DNA from: Strongylocentrotus droebachiensis
Taxonomy: Eukaryota > Echinodermata > Echinoidea > Camarodonta > Strongylocentrotidae
Length of the DNA: 64,000 nucleotides
Assembly: GCA_035222895.1 (NCBI GenBank)
Contig: JAVYIG010007232.1
Span: 1-64,000, forward strand
Direction of reading: 5' to 3'
Below, one piece after another: positions 34,453 to 46,109 of the stretch. How positions within the stretch are numbered: position 1 is the first letter of the stretch; each line of letters opens with the position of its first letter. Under the pieces are notes generated by a model. The model worked only from the letters and a program-made list of their open reading frames with translations, did no database searches and was not told the DNA's origin. The translations under genes were made by a program, and so were the position numbers.

Positions 34453-36035
34453 AAATTACAAGTGATCTATATAGTTAGTTCATTGACTAGCAGCAGTTTT
34501 TCATCTGCTTTTAAATTGTGTAATATGTTTATGAAATATCATCTGGTACTAGGGTTTCTGCTTAAGGAGGGAAACTTATAAAACTAAGACAACACATTTA
34601 AAACTGATCAACCTGTTTAGTTATCACATTTTGGGGGTGCTCCAAAATTATTTCTGATAACTGAAGAAAAGTCACACTGAATTAACAGATGCCCTTTTGA
34701 TCAAAAATTGTTTGGGGCAATGGGGGTAGGTATAACTAACTTGTGTGAGGTGTTCTGAAGGGAGGCCAGCCATAATGTTTTTTGTTTGGGGAGGGAGAAG
34801 GGGGGGTGGCATAAGCCCCCTTGATCCCTAGTGCATTAAAGATGTGAAGAAAAACATATAATCATTTTCAGCCAGTACACTAAAAATACAACATTTAACT
34901 AGTATTTCCTCATTCGATAAAAGGGAAACAAAATCTGCGATGCGTTTCTTCTTAAACTTTAAGTATAAATACTCTAGAACGTGGAGACTTGAGGGAGGTT
35001 TTAGACAAGAATTCCAAGTTAAGACGACGTGAGTCAAGACCTGATTCTCTACAGATCAGACATAGATTAGAAAACAAATACCATCCTAGATACACAATCA
35101 TCATAACCTTCAAATCCAGAGGAAATGTTACAATCTTTGAGTCATCATGCCTTACTTCGATCTTCGATCCAAGAAAGATCGAGGGAGTCGAAGAAAAGAA
35201 TTAAAATTGTTTGGAATTCTGTGAGTTTTACAGGTCCTCGACGATGGAGGAAGTGTTGCCAATTTTGTGTTAGTCCACCGCTTCCTTCCTGTATTAGTCA
35301 TTAGGGTTTCCGTTCAGATGCAGGAGTGAAAATAATTTTAGTTAGTCAAGATTATAAAAAACCTTCTGCTCTTGTACTTTTATCCTCTTTCAATATCTTG
35401 AGCTGCATATATAATAAACTTCCCTTTGATTATTCTTCTATAGAAATTATCAATGTATATCTGCGTTACCTTCATTTCAATTTTTTTTCTCCCCCCCCCC
35501 CCCCCTCTTTTATTGCAAATGGATGGAAAAGTGAAAACAAGCATCAATTTTGTTGAGACAAAATTGCATGGTCGGAGAAGTGCTAAGCTAAGGTGAATCT
35601 AATTAAAATGAGGTGATGGTTGATTTTCCAATCAATTACCTAGATCTTTCTCTGTGTTACATGAAAGAAGTTGTAAACGGAAAATATATCAGGATGGGTG
35701 CATGAACATCATCTTCTTTTACTCCCGGCGCCATTGTGTGGATCCAGGCATCAAGAGGAGACTGGGCATGAAGGGGGGGGGGGGGGGGGAGTGGGGGCAC
35801 CAATCTTTGCAAGAGGGATGAAATGCGCAATAAAAAGGCCGTTGAATAGGGGATCCTTATGTCTTCCTTCATGTTCTTTGCTCCATCTTCTTAATTTCTT
35901 TCTTCTTTTGCCATGCCACCATCCCCTAAAAAAAAAGGCATGAAATAGGAGGAGAGTGCGGGAGACGTGCCTATTTTCTCCTTTTTATCTTGCTTTACCC
36001 ATCTCCTGAATATTTCTTTTTTTAATTTTTTTTGT
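34453..36035. other. Non-coding stretch with poly-G and poly-C runs
   Basis: No gene recognised. A minus-strand segment at 35657-35763 has a good acceptor (C-run then TTCATGCCCAG) followed by a frame starting SPLDAWIHTMAPG, but with several other readings. Confidence 0.3.
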
Positions 36036-36399
36036 TTGTTTCTTGAGAGGGGATGGGGGGGGGGGGGGGATAACCTTCCCCTTCCATCGCCTTGTTCTCT
36101 CCCCCCCCCCCATCACATTGATTTCTTCTCTAACCGTTATCCCTCTCATCCTCTCTCTCCTGCTTTTCTTCTTAATCTATTACGTTTGTTCTTCCCTCCA
36201 TCTGCTGCAAACAACGCTTCTGATCTTCTTTCTTCTTGTTATCTTCTCCTTCCTTAATTCATTCATTTCTCTCCCATCACATTACTATTTTCTTGTATCT
36301 TTCCCTTTATCTCAACCAACCTCTTTCTTTTCTGAATTATTCATTAACTTTCTTTTTGTCTCTAAACCATGTCACTTTTACTTCCTTCCTATCACCCTC

Positions 36400-36910
36400 T
36401 CTCCTTCTTAGTTCACCGTTGATTCTTCTCTCCTATCACTCTCCCATCTTTTCTGAACCATGTCTCCAATTCTCCTTCCTTCCTCCTATCTTCTCTCCTA
36501 GATTCTTCCCTCCATCACCCTCATGTCTTCTCTAAACCATGTCATTCTTCCTTTCTCCCCCATCACCCTTTCTCCTTTTTTCTTTGTTCATCATTGATTC
36601 TTCTCACCTATCACTTCCCATCTTTCCTAAACCATGTCTCCAATTTTCCTTCCTCCCTCCTATCTTCTCTCCTCGATTCTTCCCTCCATCACCTTCATGT
36701 CTTCTCTAAACCATGTCAACCTTCCTTTCTCCCCCATCACCCTCTCCCCCTCTTTTCTTCTTAATTCATCAGTGATTCTTCTCTTCTATCACTTTGCCAT
36801 CTTTCCTAAATCATGTCTCCAATTCTCCATCCTCCCTCCTATCTTTTCTCCTTGATTCTTCCCTTCATCCATTCCATGTCTTCTCTAAACCATGTCATCC
36901 TTCCTTCCTG
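36400..36910. repeat. CT-rich minisatellite, unit about 173-180 bp, about 3 copies
   Basis: AACCATGTCTCCAATT recurs at about 36457, 36630 and 36808, with CTCCTATCTTCTCTCCT and CATGTCTTCTCTAAACCATG at fixed offsets. The region from 36040 is CT-rich throughout. Confidence 0.8.
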
Positions 36911-37429
36911 CTCTTAATTCAATGTTGATTCAATCTCTAGCTTTTCATTGTCTGCCAATTGACAGACATTTTGCACCTTGTTCCGAGCTTAAACATTAGA
37001 TCCATCTTCCGGACCAAATTAAATGTTTCCTCACCAAAACGAGGGGAGGCGGGGTGAGTAAGCGACAAAGTCTACAGCTTTCGGCTAATTTTGACTTGTG
37101 ACTGATTCAGAAATGATAAAATGGAATTACTAGGCTAGAATAAACAGCTTAATCAACTTATTTTGTGTCACTCGAGTGTTTGTTTCACAACTACAACAGA
37201 CCAAATAGGATAATGTTATCACACTTAAATTTTTGATTAAAGAAGATCTATTCAGAGGTAAAATGCAATTAAAAGCTCATTTCCCACCTCTTCATATTTT
37301 TTATGAGCTAATGATTAATCAATTCATGTATAATGAAAGCATGTTTTGAGAAGACTTAAATGGTTAATAACCTACTTCAGAATGTGAAAATAATGAGATA
37401 ATGAGACAGAAAATAGCTCAGTAAAAACA

Positions 37430-37999
37430 TCTCTCTGATAAAACAGGGGAAACAGAGAGAGAGGGAGGGAGGGAGAGAGAGAGAGAGAGAGGAAAAAGGG
37501 GGGGGGGGGGGGGGAGAGAGCATGAAAAAGAAAGGGACAGACAGAGAAATGGATGTAGATTAAGAGGAAGAAAGAAATAAAGGGAAAAGGGGGAAATGAA
37601 ATGAAAATGAATGGAGATTCGAGAGGGAAAAGAAAGGAGATAGAAATGAAATGAATACTGTAAAAAGGAAGGAGAGAAAAGAAAGAAAAAAAAGATAGAA
37701 GAGGCATTTATAGAAAGAGGGCATAGGGAGTAACAGAAAGAAAGAGATAGCAAGAAAAGGTACAGAGAGAGGAGGAATAGAAGGAAAGGGGGAGAGAGAG
37801 AGAAAGAGAGATAGATAGAGAGAGTGGGACAGATAAAAAGAGATAAGGGAGAGAGACAGAGAGATAGATAGAGAGAAAGGGATTGGGAGGGAGAGGGTAG
37901 GAGAGAGAGATAAAAGGGGAGGAGAGACAGAGAGAGAGAGAGAGAAGAACAAAAGGGAGATAAAGAGAAAGAGAGAAGGGGAGAGAGAGAGAGACAGAA

Positions 38000-38065
<66 letters not shown>
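37430..38065. repeat. GA-rich tract ending in a long (GA)n run
   Basis: About 640 bp of GA/GGA/GAAA with a 15-base poly-G run near 37499 and a pure (GA)n of about 55 bp at 38006-38062. Translated frames are artefacts. Confidence 0.95.
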
Positions 38066-38066
<1 letters not shown>

Positions 38067-38124
38067 GGGGGGTACAGTGAGTAAATTAGAGCATTGAGAA
38101 TGACTCGTTAGACTGTTCTTTTAC

Positions 38125-38250
38125 CTGATTGCGTAATTGCATTATTCTTGTAGAAGTTGAGTTTGTTTTGTAGAGCTTGCCTTGAGGACTGATCTAAATT
38201 GATGAAATCCTTCCTCCCCTCGTTATCTTCCTCCCGTCTCATCTCTTCAC
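38125..38250 (-). CDS. Candidate internal exon, minus strand
   Basis: Read on the minus strand, TTGTTGTTAAGCAG precedes and GTAAAAG follows; the 126 nt between are open in one frame (phase 1 in, phase 1 out, so frame-neutral). The product is hydrophilic and charged: EEMRREEDNEGRKDF then INLDQSSRQALQNKLNFYK. This is the best-supported exon outside PRPF19 because both splice sites agree with an open frame. I do not recognise the protein. Partner exons could include 22643-22732 (phase 1 reading). Confidence 0.5.
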
Positions 38251-38469
38251 CTGCTTAACAACAAAAACAAGAGACAAAAACATTATAAAGACTATTTATT
38301 CAGGTCATGATATACTTTTATCTGCAAGGGTTATTTGGGCAAAACAAAATTATGATTGTGAATTTCTCGTCTCTCAATGGATTTTTTTCTGAGGTAAGAA
38401 AAAATATGGTCAACATGAAATGAGAAGTAGAAAAATATTCTAATCAGACTCGATATCCTCTTTTTGCAG

Positions 38470-39027
38470 GCAGAAGGGCGTTATATCTCATATAATTTAA
38501 TGCAGAGTTAAAGGTAATACAAAGTTTTGGGAAATTTGAAAATTGGGTGGATAGTGAATTTTTACAATTTCAATATATTTGGATGCCCCTAAGGATGCAT
38601 TATAAGCACTAAAAAAATTAGCCCCTAAAACACTTCTGTTTTCGAGAAAAATTGAATATAAACATTTACTGGTGCTCCCGGTAAATTTTGATAAATTTCA
38701 AATAGCGCCTATGGCCGTACAATGGTAGCTGCGACCGTGAAAATCTCAGAATATGTAGTTGTGATATATAATTTCCAAACAGGAATAGGTAATCGGTCGA
38801 TTTTAGTCAATAAACATTGTTTCATAGCTAAATTGATATCTTGACCTTGAGAGGGAGCTATACAACATAAAGAGTTTATTATTAATAATTTCATAACTTT
38901 AGACTTGATTTCAACCGCGACAACGATCAATGAATATTGTAGGAACGCATATGCTTCCAATATGTTAATTTAAACCAAATTCACGACCCCTAACCAAAAC
39001 TTTGTATTACCTTTAACCCCTTCTGGT
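38470..39027 (-). repeat. 53-bp hairpin element c1, split by a MITE
   Basis: 38470-38511 (42 bp) and 39017-39027 (11 bp) together make 53 bp, the exact length of the three intact copies, once the MITE and one TTAA are removed. The sequence matches the other copies in inverse orientation (arms CCAGAAGGGG and CGCCCTTCTGC). Confidence 0.8.
38512..39012. mobile_element. 501-bp TTAA-flanked MITE, AGGTAATAC family, nested
   Basis: TTAA at 38508-38511 and 39013-39016 flanks inverted ends AGGTAATACAAAGTTTTGG and CCAAAACTTTGTATTACCT, perfect over 19 bp. It sits inside the 53-bp hairpin element. Interior AT-rich; the 83-codon frame inside has no motif. Confidence 0.9.
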
Positions 39028-39415
39028 TCTGAAAAGACGATATTGCATATTTCACTTCAAATAATATTTGCAAGATTTCACTTAATATGTTAATGATGTT
39101 TACGAGCTACAAGTGAGCTGGAGTAACAATACTCAGCAAATCAACTTTTCCCCCTCCAAATCCCAGTATCTGGGTCAAAATGACCAAGGGCTGTGGGTCA
39201 AAGGGGTCAAGGGTTAAATATATACAGGTCAACAGTCCATAGGGTATTACTATCCAATGTATCTGGGGCAGTGGTCTACCTTTGCATCAGCAAATCGCCC
39301 TGGTTTCAAAATTCAACGCAGAACTAGTTTCCCCCTCTATATATTAACCTTTTTGACACAATAGGGCTACTTGCCGAAGCAAAAAAAAACTGCTTGATAT
39401 CATGCTATGTTCAGT

Positions 39416-39468
39416 GCCAGAAGAGCATTAAATCTGTGTTAAAGTATATGGGTTAGCGCCCTTCTGGC
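39416..39468 (+). repeat. 53-bp hairpin element c2
   Basis: Arms GCCAGAAGAGCATTAA and TTAGCGCCCTTCTGGC pair around a loop of about 21 nt (TCTGTGTTAAAGTATATGG). No target duplication seen. Confidence 0.85.
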
Positions 39469-39906
39469 TGTCAATAATTATTTTATCGTCTAAGCACTCA
39501 CCACCCAGTTACATTCATGAAAAGATGAAAGCATTTCTATGTGAATATTTCTATATTTAATCCAGACAGCCACAAAAAACAAAAATACTATTTGTTGATC
39601 TTCGGCACATGATTCATTTATTGTGTATTTTGACAAATATGACTGGAATTACAAGCTAACATGAGACATGCAATTTACTTTTGACCTTCAAGTGAATCAT
39701 TCATGTCTTCTGCCATTAACTCAAATACTAAAATAGTGTTTTTTGTAGACAAAAACAAAATAGATCCCATATTTTAGCAATCCATGTTGTTCTATAAGTA
39801 CATTTCCATGATAATATTAACAGCATGTAATGTCTGGAGAAAGCAGATTCAGTATAAATGTCTCCTATCATGCTTCACATCAGACGAGATGATGTAGAGC
39901 GTATCC

Positions 39907-40088
39907 GGACACCTACCCCCTAGACATCCACCCCCAGTCAACTACCCCCTATAGGACAGCTACCCTCTAGGATAGTTTTCCGGGAGGTAGTTGTCCTAGA
40001 GGATGGTTGTCGTAGGGGGTAGTGGTCCGGGGGGTAGTTGTCGTAGGGGGTAGTGGTCCGGGGGTAGTTGTCTTAGGGGTAGGTGTCC
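39907..40088. repeat. Fold-back array of about 15-18-bp modules
   Basis: The ends GGACACCTACCCC and GGGGTAGGTGTCC are inverted. Left of about 39975 modules read ACTACCCCC/TAGGACA; to the right they read TAGTTGTC(C/G)TAGGGGG and TAGTGGTCCGGGGG, seven or so in tandem. No reading frame is kept. Confidence 0.85.
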
Positions 40089-40140
40089 TAGAACCAATGA
40101 AGAGAGATAATCTACATGACTGAAAATTCATCCGTTCAGA

Positions 40141-40193
40141 GCGAGAAGGGCGTTAAATCCGTAATAAATCATATGAGTTAATGCCCTTCTGGC
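40141..40193 (+). repeat. 53-bp hairpin element c3
   Basis: Arms GCGAGAAGGGCGTTAA and TTAATGCCCTTCTGGC pair; the loop contains ATCATATGAG. It has exactly the same length as c2 and lies 673 bp after it. Confidence 0.85.
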
Positions 40194-40727
40194 TCCATAC
40201 AGACAAACTGCAAAAAGGGGGAGAAAATATAGAACACAGACAAGTACAACAAGAAAGTAAGGAGGAGGGGGGGGGGGGGAGGGGGGGGGGGGGGTGGGGC
40301 GGGGTACATGAAAAGAAGAGCTACAGTTCCAATGTGAAACCATCATCATGCATCCTTAGTAAACGTTTATGGTTATGAATGGAATTACGGAAATCAACAT
40401 CAAATTGGTACAAATCTGCCTGAAATTACCAACTTCCATCTCATATTTTCAAACATTCCCATGTATGATGTAGGAAAGAGAAGTCCTCCCGGCGCTCTTC
40501 CTGGCCTACTTACCCTTGCACTCCAAACAAAGATGATGAAAGGAAGTGAATACATATGTATCTAATTACGATCCCTCCATCAGGCTAATTAATGATGAAA
40601 CAATGTTTTGTGTTCTCTGTCTTTCTGGCATTTCTTGTGGTCTGTCTAGCAGACTTTCATTTAATTGAAGTCATCTCTTTTTTTTCTATCCGATGTTATT
40701 TTTAGCCCAAATAGTTTTGTCATGACG

Positions 40728-40835
40728 TCATCTTCGAGACTGCTTCTTTTCCAATGGAGCTCTCCTCCCACTGTCTACCATCTGTTTCGATGCGGTGTTC
40801 TTCCAGGAAGTTTTCGGCTCAGGAGAAATTGAAGG
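40728..40835 (-). CDS. Candidate terminal exon, minus strand
   Basis: Minus-strand acceptor ACTTCTTTTCACAATTTCCCATGGAG, shown here as the tract TACTTCTTTTCAC then CCCATGGAG, is followed by 35 codons to TGA: PSISPEPKTSWKNTASKQ then MVDSGRRAPLEKKQSRR. The frame stays open for some codons upstream of the acceptor too. Basic, Ser/Pro-rich tail; product not recognised. Confidence 0.35.
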   Translation of the reverse strand, partial: PSISPEPKTSWKNTASKQMVDSGRRAPLEKKQSRR

Positions 40836-40920
40836 CTCCATGGGAAATTGTGAAAAGAAGTACCAACATATCTTAGTCTTCATAATTGTATTTTTTTCAA
40901 CATGCTTTTTTTGAGACAGT

Positions 40921-40964
<44 letters not shown>

Positions 40965-40980
40965 TAAAGAGAGAGACAGA
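40921..40980. repeat. GA microsatellite
   Basis: (GA)n of about 35 bp followed by AAAGATAAAGA-type repeats. Confidence 0.9.
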
Positions 40981-41636
40981 TATAGAAAGGCAGTAAAGGA
41001 ATAAGATATAGACAAATAGAAGTACAGGAAATACTTTTTTTAAGGAGACTGTGTCAATATGAAATTAGGAGCTGAAACAGTAGGCCCTTAATATTATTAG
41101 TTCATGAAGTTTCCATATTGAGTTCTAAGATATCAATGGCTCCACAGACCAACTACCTTTAACAATGAATTTTGCAATGAAGAGTAATATAAAGGAAGGA
41201 AAAAAGTCATGTTTTTGGAACCAAAAATGGTGGTAAGCCTTACAAAGCATAGATTAAATGCCTTGAAGAGGTATATCTGTCTTAATTTAGTATGGCTTCA
41301 GTTATTTCCTGTATCATCACTGATGATTATAATTCTGAAGGCCAACAACATCATTAACTAATATCTTCATTTAAATTCTCTATTAAGGGGTAGGGTCAGT
41401 GGTCTATTCATAGTTAGAATAAAAATCTAGAATGTTTTTTGAAGACAACATTACAATGTCAACATTTCTACCTGCCTTTTCACTGTAATACCCTTTTTCA
41501 ATATAATAGGACGTCTACATTTTTACCAGCTTGCTTCACTTCCTCTCAAAATGTATAAATACAAAATTGAACTTTGTCATCTCCCCCCCCCCCCCCTCCC
41601 CTCTCCCCAGCAACATTCATAACTCATCTGTTTGGA

Positions 41637-41689
41637 ACCAGAAGGGCATTAACTCTGTGTAAAATAAGACCAGTTGAAACCCTTCTGGC
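41637..41689 (+). repeat. 53-bp hairpin element c4
   Basis: It runs ACCAGAAGGGCATTAAC ... GAAACCCTTCTGGC over 53 bp; TCTGTGTAAAATAAG in the loop matches c2. Same orientation as c2 and c3. Confidence 0.8.
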
Positions 41690-44200
41690 AAACAGACAAT
41701 TATGTCATATGCCAATCATTTTTTATGAGTATCCCTGGGATTAAAAGGCATACCCTAACGGAAACTAATATTATGATGCTTAATTAATTACTTCACATTC
41801 TTACCTAATTGTTCAAAGTCAAGGTTAAAATGAACACTTGCTAGTTTTACGCTTAACCTATTTTCAGCTTGTCCTAATTATTGTCGGCTTAATCTAGGTT
41901 TAAATAAAGGGATTTATTAATCCACTAATCCACTTCCACTATGCATAGCCTTGTCGTACAAGAAATCTGGCTCATGCAGGAAGTTAGAAATAAAAACCTC
42001 ACAAGCGTCTCAAAAAATAGTTCTTTGGAGTGAGGTACAATAGCCAAGCACATTTCCAAAATAGTTGGAACCATGCTTTGTCAGTGCAGACTATAGTGCA
42101 GAGTATATTGGTAGTCTTACAAAAATATTTTTGACCGGTCTCGAAAGTTTATTTTTTTCTCCCATTCTTTTAGTTTTTCTACAAAATGAAACATGAAGGA
42201 GCAAAAAGGAGGTGAGAAAACAGATTTAAAATAAACAAATAATTGTTAGAATTGAATGAAACTAATAATTTGGGAGTGGCAACATGCCTGTAGTTTTTCT
42301 ACCATAATGGAATATGAAGACGCCCAGTAAAGGAAACAATAAACGAAAGAAAACACAAAAAAATAAGAAAATAAACAAATTGCCTGATTGAATGAAACTT
42401 GTATGTAATTGGGGAGTGGCAATTCTATTAAAGAATACTCTTTGTTTCCACTTCCTTTACATGTATATCCATCCTTCCTTTGATTCAAGCAGGGAAACTT
42501 TATGATTTGTGATTCAGGGAAGGTTACTAATCAACTTTCCTCATTATCATGAAATATATATTTCATTTCTTGAGGAAAGTTTGAGTACTTGGCAATCAGC
42601 ACCAACTTTATTTCACAGGAAGTTAAACAGGAAGTGAAACAAACAATTTATTTCATGAATGACAGAATATTAATTAAAATTTGGGGCAAAATGGATGACG
42701 ACAATACCATTCTAAAGGCCCTATTTTAATGACAAGAGTGATTAATTTATTTCCCCATTGTAAAACATTCTTATCATTTAAAGTGTACATTTACATAACA
42801 AATTGGGCAAACATTATATCTTCTTCTTTGCAGATTTATGAAGGTGTTGCATCAAGTTTTAGTGGGAGGGGTATGAAGCCATATATTTTTTCTTCATATG
42901 GAGTAAAAGATACTACTTTAAAACCAGCAATTTTGTGTGAATCTTACAAGTGATCCAGATTTCTGAAAGCTCATGCAACAAAGTCAATGAATCACAACAC
43001 TTTTAAATCTCTTTCTGGCTTTCATCAGAAATCTTTATATTTCTAAATAAAAATCTCTATAAATAAGTTCAAGCTCTCCTAAGTTTCAGCACATGAAATG
43101 TTTCAGAAAGTGATCACTCTGAATTTTATTGTAAGCTCTGTAATATTGTAACAATTACAGTAATTTTCACAATTTGCACATAGCACAGAATGCCAGTTCA
43201 GTGGCGAAGAATTGTACTTATGATATCAATACCAGTATGCACTTCTGTAGTTCCTTACAAACAAACAAAAAACCCTCTTTCTTAGGACGGAGAACCTGGT
43301 TAAAACAACAAATGACAGCGTGCTAAGAAGTGAATGAACTACGCCAAGATGAAAATATACATCAACAACTTCCTCTCTAAAGAAAATAATATGAAATCCA
43401 GAAATAAAAAGGATGAAAACCATGGAGTACAGAGACAGTATAGTCTACAAATCAGACCCACTATCACTACATCTTAGGACTTCAATAATACCATTTATGG
43501 GATGATTAGAAGCCTGTAAATAAAATCCAAAACAATTATGACAAATATGGAAAGGCTGACTACTAATAGACTTGTTTTCTTCTTTCTGTAAACAAAATCT
43601 GTGTAATTTACATTCAACTATTAAAGTTCACATTCTACAGAAATAGGAGAAGAAAAAAAAACTTTTGAGTTTCTAAAATATGCACACATCTTATCTGATT
43701 TCATTTTTTTCTATAAAAAAAAGAGTTTTCCCAAAAATTACCAATGTTTGAAATTCCTGGTAGTACCACTGGTTGAAATTTACCCACGATTCAGCTTGAC
43801 TGCTGAGCTAAACAATTATGGCTTCTATGCAAAGATACTCCCACAGTTTTCAGTAATTTGTGGTAATTTCATCTCAGCGGTTCTCTACAAAATGTGGAAA
43901 GTGTCAACATACCATGAACATGTTGAGGTGAAAACTTGAGAACGAAGAAACTTTGATCGAGGCATTAGGTCTATAGGTTCACTTGCCAGTCTTTTATTTG
44001 TCTTGGAGCATGATATCACTGTCCAGCTGTATATATAAATAAGGGAGTTTGATTACAGAGAAAAGGGGGAAGGTATGGAGGTCAGACTAGCTTGGATGCT
44101 CCCCTGGAGTTAGTTTAGTATTAGACTACATGCACAGACTTTATTTTGAAACTTAGACATTATTCCATAAAGCCTTTAACCTAGCCTAACGTTTGAAAGC
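41690..44200. other. Non-coding stretch, nothing recognised
   Basis: AT-rich. A 90-bp diverged duplication (AATAAACAAATAATTG...GAATGAAACT..GGGAGTGGCAA) lies at about 42230-42425. No exon seen. Confidence 0.4.
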
Positions 44201-44760
44201 CTTTTGCTGTGTCATCAAATTTGGTTAGGATACAGGGACTATTTAGTGCGCGATCTATACAGTCTCACAGTCCATAATCACTGTTATGGGTCTGTGTAGT
44301 CTTACAGTTCCAGACCCAACTCTGTTCGCGGATCTGCACAACCGACGAGGGTTTGTGCCTGCAAACGAGGCTAGACTCTCGACAGGGCTAGATGGAGCTA
44401 GACCCCTGGTGGTACACTGTGGGTTAGCTAAACAGCGCTGAGCTGCCAATCACTTTGAGTGGCGGGTCGTGATCAATTGCTTCCCTGATTGGCTGCGGCA
44501 TGTGGAGGGGGCTGGGTGTAGGGAGTGATTGGGGCTCATTAGCGTTGATAGTTCTACCAGGTTCTTCAACTCATGAGGTGTCTCAGGGACCGCGCTACAA
44601 GGTTCTCCCATCAAATAGGGGACGTTCTAGGCGAGGGTTGGTGTCTCTTTGCCTTCAAATAGGGGACTTTCTAGGCAAGGGTTGGTGTCTCCTTGGTCAA
44701 ATCTGGTCAAATCTACCCCATCTTCTACAAGTTGAAGTCTTTGTCATTGTTTTCTTTTGG
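44200..44760. other. GC-balanced patch and a short tandem repeat
   Basis: 44230-44480 has CpG and repeated words (CAGTCTCACAG, CAGTTCCAGAC) but no motif or splice structure I trust. TCAAATAGGGGAC.TTCTAGGC.AGGGTTGGTGTCTC is repeated about 48 bp apart (anchors 44613, 44657). Confidence 0.35.
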
Positions 44761-45232
44761 TAAAACACCCTTCCGGCAGTCTCTGGTTTTAATTTCATTA
44801 CAAGGATCAATTTGATGGTGGAGGGAGGGGTTAAAAAGTTGTATGGGGTAAGAAGCAAATTCCTCACATAAAGTTGAGGTGGGGGAGGCAGTGTGGTTAA
44901 TTCTGTTTGAAACTTTTGGAAAGACTCTGAAATGAATGAACGCATGCCCCTCAACATTTCACGACATATCTCATAGGGTATGAAACTAAAGCTTTGCACT
45001 TAAAATGATGAGAGAAAAGGGAAAAAAAGGAAGGAGGAAAACAAAAATTAACTGCAATTTCAGAAGTGAGTATATAATGCCCCCTTCCCACCACTACTTC
45101 TACCACCACCACCACCACTATCACCACTTCCACCAAACATCCTTTCAATAATGACTACACAAGTTGGGGTAAAAAAGAAAGAAAGAGGGGGTACAAGAAT
45201 AGGAACTCGTGAGGGGTAAGCAAGACTGTGAT

Positions 45233-45268
45233 TTTTTTTTTTTTTTTTTGGGGGGGGGGGGGGGGGAA
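45233..45268. repeat. Poly-T next to poly-G
   Basis: About 18 T followed by about 17 G. Confidence 0.9.
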
Positions 45269-45808
45269 GCTAGGGTTGAGAGAGTGCATGGTATCACAAA
45301 ACGGGTTATCACATTATTTTCAGGTGCCCTTTTTCTTCTAAAGTTTGTTAGGGGGTTGGAGGTGGGCCTTCAATTTTGGGGGCACATTTGTGCATGTGTA
45401 TACTTGAGGTATGCCATATTGGGTTTCTTTGGAGGGGGGAGGGGCAATATGCCCCTGTCCCCCTTGATTCACTAATGCAGGATCCACTGCAACTGTGGGG
45501 AGGGGGTGCCGCACACAACATGTGTGGAAATCATCTCCAGACGTTAGCTTAAATTGTGGCATTAATGGCTTGAATTGATACATTAACTTTAACAGATGTG
45601 ACACGAAACTGGTGGACCTCACATTTTGATTGTTGTTAAGTTACGTTGCTAAAAGTACTAGAAAAACTGCACTTTCATGATAGACCTACGATTCATTCAG
45701 ATTTTATGAAACATTGGGCAGTTTTTATTAAAACTGAAATTTTCTTGAAATACCTGCAACATTTAAATGAATTAACCAAATCATAAAAATAAGAATATAT
45801 TTGGTTAT

Positions 45809-46109
45809 GCTATGGTCACATTACCCAAAAGTAGGCTGCTCGGCGGCTGAGCGGCGAGTTTTTAACCAATTCTGCGCCCGCCCAGGCACCGCTCGTTTTT
45901 TAGGGCATCGCTCGGTCGCCGCTGAAGTTTTAGCGCGGAGTTAAAATTTGGGCGGTGCCTGCTCACTTTTCACTCGCCACCCAAAATACGCTCGGTGCCC
46001 GGGCGGTCGCCGCCCGGACACCGACCTAATCGCTGGGCGATGCCTAATTCCAGCAGCGACCGAGCAGGCTACTGATCGGTCGGTCGCTGCTCTGATTTGT
46101 GACCATAGC
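45809..46109. mobile_element. GC-rich 301-bp element with 12-bp terminal inverted repeats
   Basis: GCTATGGTCACA at the left and TGTGACCATAGC at the right are perfectly inverted. The interior is far richer in GC and CpG than its flanks and self-complementary in patches (GCTCGGCGGC, GGGCGGTCGCCGCCC, GCGACCGAGC). No coding capacity. Class not determined. Confidence 0.75.

Noticed and set aside
37372-37952. Overlapping 111-130-codon frames on the minus strand
   Set aside because: Translation of a GA-rich tract read as CT; no domains.
40514-40584. Minus-strand 71-nt segment with acceptor-like and GTAAGT donor ends
   Set aside because: The donor is good, but its outgoing phase does not match the next candidate exon at 38125-38250 and the peptide is not convincing.
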